Source: Rhizophlyctis rosea (Eukaryota; Chytridiomycota; Chytridiomycetes; Rhizophlyctidales; Rhizophlyctidaceae). From it: a stretch of DNA of 57,953 nucleotides. This document shows, in pieces, positions 49,401 to 57,953 of the stretch; the stretch's first letter is position 1, and each line of letters starts with the position of its first letter. The notes under the pieces are model-generated. The model was not told where the DNA came from, made no database searches, and was given only the letters and a program-made list of their open reading frames with translations. Both the position numbers and the translations under genes were made by a program. Where the stretch lies: the NCBI GenBank assembly GCA_027596075.1, contig JADGJC010000263.1, positions 1-57,953 on the forward strand. The letters are read 5' to 3'.

Positions 49401-52400
49401 TGGTGTAGAATGAACCCGATTGCATAGATGGGTCCAATCTTAGGGAGATAAGCAACCCACATTCTTCCATATGTTCTGTTCATTTATTCGCCATGAAGCC
49501 TTCAAGCTTGCTGGACACATTGTGAATGTCCTTACCAAGAAGCCCACTAATTGGCAGTGTCACGAGTTGGCATGGTTAATGAATCCACCTGTGAGACACC
49601 ACTGTCGCGGGAATCCATACTATGGCCCGTCATCCCCAGACCTGCATGTATCCGATGCGATCATGATGAATTCATTTTTCTTTTCTAGTAGTAGCTGAAA
49701 GAAAACACGCTTTCTTCACCTCCGTGCATACCGCGAATGAGACCGAAAGGTGTGGAAACACGTGGCGAGATTCTGTCGATCCGGTGTTGACTTGCCACGC
49801 CCAGATGAGTTCAGATGCATGAGGCATGGGCACGAAATCCTGCAATGCAGCCGGCACTTGTCTTCCAAGCTCCTCGTCATACCCCGCGCGTGTCGCCAGT
49901 CTCTTTTTGGGAATGCCGTCTTCATTCATCATCGAGTCAGTGCATCATCATGGCCATTTCCCACTCCTGAGCTATGTCAAAAGTGTGTTTGCGCCGCTTT
50001 TTGAAGGGCTGATTTCTCATCTTTCTCATTGTCAATGTCTCCAAACTTGCAAACTGAGTACAATGGTTTTCACCCAGACGGGCTGCTGGAACCCATTTAC
50101 GGGATGGTTGTTTCAACTTACCTCACCTTATAAGAGCGTGTTCCGAATGTGAACCGCAATGTACACTGAGGCGAATAGTGCGAAAGAGCATTGAAAGATT
50201 ACCAGTACAGGAGCGAAGAATACTCAGCCGTCACTAACGTCGGCACAATCATTTGGTGACCTGTTGCTGGATGAGGAATATTTTGAACAGCGGAGTAAAC
50301 CGAATTTCCCATTTTCCAGACAATACAGACGAGCAGAAACTGGTGAAAGCAGGTCGTCCAACACTTGCCACCCGCCTGATGTTCGAATGTACGCCATGTT
50401 TCTTTTGATCGGGAGTTTTTCAAGGTAACTTAGCACATAGCAGTCATCAGCAATATGAGTGGTTCGTATCGCGTTAGATCAAATCAAAGTGTAGCCAAAA
50501 ATTACTCAATATGGAATATGGCCAAAAAGAGAGTGTCGGACCGGATGCAGATTTGAGCGAGCGACCCTTATCAACAACTCCAATCAGTTCAAACCAGACG
50601 ACCTGCTGCCGAGCACCAACCGAGACTTCTTCTCATTGGGTAATCTTGATTCGTTGAATGGATCGACATGAAGTTCATGATGTCCAATGCAAAAAGAATC
50701 AGATATGCACATTGATGTATCCTACATGGATAGTCCCTGCAAGGCATCCATGCATCGCCTTCAGTCATTTCAATAGATAAGTCGCAGGGGCATACCCGAC
50801 ACTGACCTGAGAGTTTAGAATTAAAAAGGGAACAACCGCCTAGTTTGAGCTGACATGTACGTCGAGTGTGTCAAATGCGTACTCACTGTGAATTGCGCGA
50901 TGTGGTTGCGCAAGATCAGAATATGAGGGAATCAACAAGGTACGCCGTTATATTCAAAGTGTTCAAATGTCCACCTTCAGCCGAATGGGAAACAAATGAA
51001 GTGGAAACCGGTAGCAGCCAGTTACGAAGTCTTACCAGATTGATGGGATGCACATTGCCTCTTTTCTGTCGAAATGGGGGTTGTTATTTTCTTGATAGTT
51101 GTCGCAGGTTTGCGCATCTTGACTCTTCGGAGGTTTCCACTTCGGCGCGTAGTATATCCGGCACTCGGAATGCCGGAGGCAAGGTTGAGAGTGTGGAGGA
51201 TAAACAGAGATAGAGCAATAGAGATGAAACTATGAGGTTTGGCAGTGTGCGTACGTGTTGCGAAAACGCGATGCAAGTTGTATGCCTCAGGTGAAAGTTA
51301 TGACAGCGATTGCTTGAATCCGCTTGAGTTGTTCTGCTTCCTTTTTCCCGCAGTCCACACAACAGCAACTCAGATTTTCCTGTCAGATGAGATCTTGTCT
51401 TTGTTCACACCTTGTGTGGGATGGGTTCAAATTCTTCGGAGCCATAAAAATGGAACGCCCAGTATGAACGCCAAAGTATCTGCATGATTTCAAAACGGGC
51501 CTGCCGACATATGAAGTACTGCTGCAAGTCGTTTCAATGGATGGAATCATGGTTTCGGAGCCAAATGTTAAGTCATAGGACGGGCTATTGGAAAGGACAT
51601 TTGCAGCAATCGTGCATCAGCTGAAATGGTTGAAAGTCCCGGTTATAATTCACAGGGTGTTGGTCTCTCCGTAAGGCAGATATGTTCTGACCAGCAAGTT
51701 GCATTTCTTTTTTCCATGGCCAAGGAGACTTCAGTTGTTAAACAAATACCCACGTATGTCGAATGCTTGAACTTAAACTGTCACAATGTGTAAAACGGGC
51801 ACAAAGTAAGGGAGATGGGTCATGGGAGCAGGTCGATATTGTACACCGTGCTGCCCACATGTATGCAGAAACCTATTTCGCTTTTTTTTCCCTTGGGTCA
51901 GGCGAAATGACTGGGGAGAGAAGTACTGAAATACACTCTGGCCTCCAGGAGCTTCCAGGCCACAGCTGCTCATGCGAATGAGAATGGATTCGCAAAAACA
52001 GCTGGGTCTAAGTGAGATCGAGGCGGGTAGATGGCTGACGTTATGGAAAAGCCGATCCCATCTTGGTACAATGGAGTACTTCCGAGTTGAACCCTTGCGA
52101 ACGCATTCCTCTGTCACCTCTGGTCTGGCCCCTTTGTATGGCAAAGATATTCGTACCTCACCGCGCGAAAAAGAGAAGATTGTGCTGGAGGGGATCGGGC
52201 CACCCGAAGAATCGTCATTCTCGAGTGTTCGAATAATAGTTGCATGCCTGGAACGTCTTCAAATATGACCTCGGATATGTGTATGACGGATAATCATATG
52301 TCGCCGACATTGACGTACAATCCAGAAGGTCTTGGTTGCATTGTCAGGCAACTTGATTGAAAACGGTGGCCAACTGCGGCCGGCACCTGAATAAGAGGAA

Positions 52401-53299
52401 GGAGTTGTGGGTTGAATGGAATAAAGGGTCTAACGTTACAATCCGGTCGCTTTTTGGACAGTTCGGTGAGAGATCAAGGTCATGTAACACATCTGCTACT
52501 TTGGCGGACCAGCCAGGAGAAGAAGCAAAAATGACTGGAGGTTCTGGTTCGAAATGTGAAAGGAGTCATAGAAGCCTCACTGCAACTGCAAATTTGCTTC
52601 TTTCGTCGCCTGTTTGGGTTACAGACGTGACTGTACTCGTTGTCTCTAAAAGATATGTAAGCTGGTGCAATTTGGCGATAATTGACCACAAGACGAACAG
52701 AGAGGACCGACAGATCCAAGCTATCACGCTGAAGTGTGACCCTGAATGGCCATGGTCCTAACTTTAGCGCTGCTTTTTATGCGAGTTCCTTTTTTTCACA
52801 TTTCACTTTGGGTGATAGCATGGCGCAGGTACATTTCCGGCGGCATCAAAAACAGTTTGTGCGTCAGAGAGCAAGCCATCCGCTTCAACCAGCAAGGGCT
52901 TGATGTCCAGCGTGACTTGACAATTGAAACTCATGAAATGGAGGCAGGAACGATGACAGCCATTTCCAACACGGAAGTCGTCCACATCTTGAATTATTGA
53001 ATGGTTCACACAGGTTGAAACAATGCAATGTCGGCTTTTGAAGACTGTGCAGTGTCCCCACGATGGGCACGCCCAGCCCTTGTCCCTCATCGCAATACAT
53101 AAATCTTTCATGGCGTACTTGTCGCATTGGGAAGTTGATCCGGGGATTGGAAATGCGTGGATGTATAGTATGAAGTGATCTGCTCTTTTGAAAGGACTGA
53201 AGATTGTCATCCTGAGGTGCGTACTCCAGCTGCGGCCATGGTACGAGCGCAATACACATTTTTTCCTCCTTTCGCGCGGCCTCATAGCTTATCTCTGCA
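46482..53299. other. Long gene-poor region
   Basis: Nearly 7 kb. The 3' UTR of the hemerythrin gene lies at its left end. Open frames (50866-51213, 51972-52268, 52357-52761 on +; 51773-52144 and 52803-53285 on -) are isolated, have no domains I recognise and overlap on both strands. No repeats of note apart from short poly-T tracts (47050-47060). Decayed genes too old to recognise are possible. Confidence 0.5.
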
Positions 53300-53450
53300 A
53301 GAACTAAGAGCTTTGTGGGTGACAAGCCGGGTGATGTGAAGGTGAAGGCGTTGAGGGACATTGAGGCGGGGGAGGAGCTTCAGATGCAAACCGCTCATTG
53401 CGAATCATTGTCTTTTGGAGCAATTAGCAAACGCTAAGCGTTCGGAGGAT
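53300..53450 (+). pseudogene. Short remnant resembling the C-terminal part of a SET domain
   Basis: The frame reads FVGDKPGDVKVKALRDIEAG then EEL. This matches the end of SET methyltransferases (KV.A.RDI.AGEEL) that precedes the catalytic tyrosine. Here the expected Y-x-x motif is replaced by QMQTAHC and the frame ends soon at TAA. No NHSC motif is found upstream in any frame I checked, so this is a fragment at best. A chance match is possible because only about 20 residues support it. Confidence 0.35.
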
Positions 53451-55593
53451 TGATAACATTGGGAAAAAGGGTATGCGTGGTTTTTTAAATCAAGAAAAGC
53501 GACATCCTGGACGCAACGCAAGGCTTGTCAAGTAAATGCGAACTATGCGACACAATAACTTGGTGATGGTCATGAGTTTGGACAACAGTACCGGTGGTGG
53601 TATCCCCGAGTTGGATATCAGTGATATCGGAAACTCGCGGAGCATAGTGTGGACCTATTGATGCAATGTGTCATATAATGTGTTATAAGCTTCGCATTTC
53701 TGAACATAAGGCTGTTTACCAATGGGCTGACTGGTGGGAAACTTTTATAGAGTGAACGGCTGCGACGTTGATATCAGATTGGAAATGGCATTGCGTCACC
53801 TGGATTGACGATTGCAGATACCGATTTGATATGCTCCGTTACTTATACCAGCGCTGTGACGGGTCACGACTAATAAGCACATGGCTGTTCACTTGAGATT
53901 ATTCTTATTTGGGCGAGTATCATTGATCTGAAATGTTAAGAATGTTGATGGCTTGCATGACGGAAAGTAAAATGAATCAAGTGAATCAGGAGACGTCGTT
54001 ATAACTCACAAACGGTGATGGTGCAGACATATCAATGATATTTCGGTTGCATTCCCGAAGTCAGAAGAGCATTGAATTTCTACACATGGGGAGCGCGAAG
54101 GAAAGATCGAAGACGGAGTCATCAAAGTCGGACAGTTCGCTGACCACTTCCCCTAGCACATAACCAACTCCGGTTTTCCCTTTCGTTCGAATTGTGCGGT
54201 TGCTTGCAAGACGGGCATGAGAATGAGAACGCATTCGCGAAATGTTTCTTCTGAACGAGATCCGAGGCGGCGAGATGACTAACCGATTGTAGGCATGGCT
54301 GCTTGCTCTCATCACGCCTTCATTGGTGTTCGAAGACGACCCTGGACCTCTGGACCCTGGCGAAACGCACAGCCTCTTCTGCGACCTCCGAGTCCTGCGC
54401 GTCCTGCATCATTCTGCGGCAGCCAGCGGCCAAGTTTGCACAAACGCACCAAAGCAGACATGTGGCAACAGCCGCGTGCGTGATGATGCATTGTATGCAT
54501 GAATGTTGGAAGCTTGCAGGAATGAAAAACGGGTCATGACCCACCTCCGACTCCGAAAGGAGGAGAAAAGAACCCCAAAATGAGAATGTTTACCTAAGTC
54601 GAGGGGCGGGTCGGGGACCCTGACCGCAACGCGTCGTTTTCCCAATTCCCATTCCCCATCTCGTCGCAACGACTGCAGTCATCTTGCTGGCTGGATCTGG
54701 AGGACTCAAACTTGCACTCCCCTGCGCTGACAGTGACTTCCCCGCGCATCACGGCGGACAAGCGGGTTTTGAACTGCACCATCTCAGCTCCTGTCGACGA
54801 GACTGGCAGACACCATAGCTTGCGGATTCTCCGGTGCGAAAGGACGGATTGTGAAAGGAAACTACGGCGTGTGATCCCGCACCAACGAAAATACGCAGCG
54901 TAGATGTGGGTTCACCTGCTTGTTTGCTCGCTGCGTGGCGTGAGGCTGAGTGATCGAGGCTGGAAGGCGAGGGTCAAGCTGAACCCCTCTTCCCAATTCC
55001 GATCAATCCAGTCGGAATAGCTGGCAAGCCTCAAGGGCCAGAATCTCATTCAGTCTTTCGTTATATACAGTCGCAGCTTTCGTTTGATATCCCGATTTGG
55101 TGGATAAGTACTCAGTAAGCCGTCAACTCACTCCCGCTTAAACCCACAGCCCGCATCTCATCGCGATGTCAAAGGTCGACGTTTCCATTGAATAGAATTT
55201 CTTGTTGCCGCGATTCATCCATCTTCCTGCAACTCGGGAACCGAACGACGTGTGTTCCGGCTGGGAGAGTTCCTGCCTTCCTTTCCCAAATCCGTACTTC
55301 CTTTGCTGCAGCTCGTCTCATCTAATACCCGATCTGCCATATGCTCGAGGGGAAGTGACTTCTCTTAGCGGCAACACGCGAAATTTGCACAGAGTCATTT
55401 GCATGCTTTTTGGTAACGTCAACCATTGCCGCAACCTTCCATGGCGATTTGTGAACTGACTGGGGACGCATATTGTCTCCGCCAACCCTCACAGCGTTCA
55501 TAGAACCCACCAACGAATCGACCTTTCCATAGCCTCATACATCAACAACACTACAAAAGAGAGTTGCATCTCCCAAATATCACTACTTAAACC
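53451..55593. other. Intergenic region upstream of the phosphatase gene
   Basis: No gene supported. An 84-codon minus frame at 54061-54315 (TKGKTGVGYVLGEVVSELSD) looks mildly protein-like but stands alone. The promoter of the phosphatase gene lies at the right end, with tatatac at about 55062. Confidence 0.45.
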
Positions 55594-57953
55594 ATGCGCG
55601 AACTTCTTCGTGGCCTCTCTTCCGACGCGTTGGCAGCAGCTGTGGGCGCGCAAACGAAGAAGCCGACTAGCACTCCTCCTGCAAGCGCGACCAACATCCT
55701 CATGCCTGACGCGACGCAGCGACGTACGGGAGGGGATAGAGAACGAGAGAAAGATTCTGGGTCGTTACAGTCATATCCTCAGCAAATACCCAACGAACGA
55801 GAAGGATTCCACGCGTCAGGAACGTCTACGCCTGTCGGTATGGCCGGCGAGAACAGAAGCGCCAACAACATCGCCTCGCCATCCGCGTCGCAAACTAGTA
55901 CTAGTGGTGGACTGATCGCCAAGTTGAGCAATCTATCATTCAAGAATAGATCTCAGCAGCAGTTGCACCATCCTCAGGGTATGGCGTCGTCTCTGTCAGG
56001 GTCTGAGGGGAGGTTGAATGAGGCATCGAAGGAACGGGGTGGGGTATCAAACATGTTGGGGGGGACTAACGGTGGCGGATCGTTATTGTCGCAACGGCGT
56101 CCTGTCCCGATAACACCTACGCAGCTTGTTCATTACATATCTCGGCACACTTCCTCAACATCGACAAGCAAACTGCCTTTTCCGCCTGAGACATCTGTCC
56201 TGCTGATTGACCTGCGCCACCTTTCCGAATACAGCAAGCACCATATCCGTACCGCCGTCAATGTTAACCTTCCGCCGATCATTATCAAGCGGTTCCGAAG
56301 GGGCAGTGTGTCGACCTTTCAGGTGGAGAAGTTCTTGACGGGAGATGAGAGTCGGACTGCGTATGATGCTTGGAAGAATGGTGGTGGGAACGCGGAGGGG
56401 GATGCAAGAAAGGGTGACGGGGCGACGGATGATACTGGCGTTGAGAAGAAACAATGGGTTAGGGCCATGGTTGTATATGACGAGGATATGAATGATCGGA
56501 ATAAAGAGACGGATGCGTGGGCACTGATCAACACGCTTGCGACAGGATGGGTAGATGATGGTGAAGGGAAGATGTTCTTTGGATGGGTTAAAGGCGGGTT
56601 GAAAGGGTTTTTAGCAATGGACGGAGCGGAGAAGTACATAGTTCGTTCGGATACGGACGGTGTGGTCGTCGACGGCATCCCCCTATCCGACGGCCCGGTC
56701 GACGCACTGAAGACCGGCGGCTTAGTCCTCGACCGCGATGCACCTGAATCCAAACCAAAAGCAACCCATAGAGATACACCCATGCCTCTGGACGACGCCC
56801 CAATACCTTTTCCCCAACGCCGCAAACAATCCGCGTTCTCAATAATAACAACTCCACCACAACAGCCACCGAATCAACCTACTCAAACTCAATCAAACAC
56901 TCTCCCCCAACCACCAACAATATCCCATAAACCCCGAATGAGGGCACAAACTCTCGGTACTACGACGGCCGACCGTCCATTCCGTCCCGCACCACCCAGT
57001 CTGATGATCTCTAAACCGGGTGGAGGAGGACCAAGTGGCGCTAGAGGCAAAGGTGGGAGCTTAACATCCCTTACCACGGCACCACCAACCCTCTCCCACC
57101 TCCCCGCACCCGCTGCTTCTCCACTGAGAGAAGAACCAACACCCACAACACCATCCCTGAAATCCGCTACAATACCACCAACACCGAATAACACCCCCGC
57201 TAACCCTTCTCAATCCATTGCTCCGTCACAAACGTCCCCCACTTCTCTCCCAACACCCATCGAGCCAATCTCTACAGTGTTGCCGTATTTACTGTTGGGG
57301 AGTGACGCAATACCCAGTAGTCCGGACGCGGTGGAACGGTTGAAAACTATGGGTGTGACACATGTCTTGAATTTAGCGAAGGAGGTTCCGGATGAGAGGG
57401 TAGTGAGTAGTGGGGAGTTCGTTGTCCGATGGTTGAAGTGGGAGGATCATAGTGAGTTTGATACTGAGGGGGGGTTGAGGGAGGCTGTTGGGTTTATTGG
57501 TGAGTTTCTTGGTTTATCCATGGGGGAGGGGGTTTTGAGGTGGTTGAGGTGTGTGGAAGAAGGGAGACGTCCTGTGTTTAAAGAGAGGCCGGAGGAGAAT
57601 GGATGAGCTCAGTCTGGGATCCTCTTGAGTCGGGATATGGGCTTGTGCGCTTGTACTATCCGACAGTCACGTTCGATTGTCTGACGATTCTTTTTCCTGC
57701 AACCCACAGACCAAGCACACACCCTCTCACCCACCCATCGCATCTTCGTTCACTGCAAAGCTGGGCGATCCCGTTCCGCTACCGTCGTAATAGCTTACCT
57801 AGTCCTCCACCACCACATGTCCTTAAAATCCGCCTACGAAATGGTGAAACGCGCTCGACCGGGCGTTAGTCCGAATATTGGGTTCATGAGTGCGCTTATG
57901 AAGGTTGAGAGGGAGGTGCTTGGCGGTGGGGCGGGGGGTGTGGGGGGGTTGGT
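55594..57953 (+). CDS. Rhodanese plus dual-specificity MAP-kinase phosphatase, 3' end cut by window edge
   Basis: It should dephosphorylate Tyr and Thr of a MAP kinase. Exon 1 is 55594-57499 and exon 2 is 57710 to the window end; the 210-nt intron is in phase. After about 190 Ser/Gly-rich residues comes a rhodanese-like unit (SVLLIDLRHLSEYSKHHIRT, AVNVNLPPIII) with KRFRRG at about residue 232, placed exactly where MKPs carry the basic kinase-interaction motif. No rhodanese cysteine loop is seen, so that domain is probably a docking module. A 200-residue Pro/Thr-rich linker follows. The DSP domain starts TVLPYLLLGSDAIPSSPDAV, has VTHVLNLAKE, then the signature HCKAGRSRSATVVIAYL in exon 2 (near 57750), with MSLKSAYEMVKRARPGVSPN after it. 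If the intron were retained, the frame would stop at 57606. Confidence 0.92.

Overview
The window looks like nuclear DNA of a filamentous-clade or, more likely, early-diverging (chytrid-like) fungus. GC is near one half by eye. Genes are rich in introns, mostly about 45-210 nt long with GT..AG ends. The recognisable proteins are eukaryotic and fungal-compatible: Afi1/DENN (MesA) polarity protein, Mediator subunit 15 with a KIX domain, an RNF121-type membrane RING E3 ligase, a hemerythrin (HHE) protein, and a rhodanese plus dual-specificity MAP-kinase phosphatase. No ribosomal RNA, complete tRNA, CRISPR, or recognisable transposase or reverse transcriptase was seen. The lineage call is inference from gene content; no tree was made.

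Layout. 1-4556 (-): most of an Afi1 gene, cut at its 3' end by the window edge. 6167-9821 (+): Med15, nine exons. 11856-13732 (+): RNF121 homologue, five exons. 14105-14846 (+): decayed TRAF-type zinc-finger gene. 15682-16035 and 17972-18325 (-): two cysteine-rich paralogues of exactly the same length (117 aa), an unrecognised family. 19029-24648 (+): very large acidic protein of unknown function, eight exons, with one in-frame TAG. 26691-29165 (-): unknown multi-exon gene. 32461-41487 (+): a run of broken genes: an unknown conserved-looking exon pair, a coiled-coil protein, an RRM protein, coatomer delta (COPI) and Sec23 (COPII), with stops and frameshifts. 45541-46481 (+): intact hemerythrin gene with a TATA box and bZIP/E-box-like sites. 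53300-53450 (+): fragment resembling the end of a SET domain. 55594 to the window end (+): MAP-kinase phosphatase. The rest is long gene-poor sequence with short repeats.

The genes do not form one pathway. The most striking contrast is between cleanly spliced intact genes and the 32-41 kb graveyard. In the graveyard two TAG stops fall where homologues carry glutamine, and several TGA stops could be former arginine CGA codons. This fits C-to-T decay. Local short duplications sit at or near frameshifts. The best candidate for something undescribed is the cysteine-rich pair; the in-frame TAG pattern comes second.
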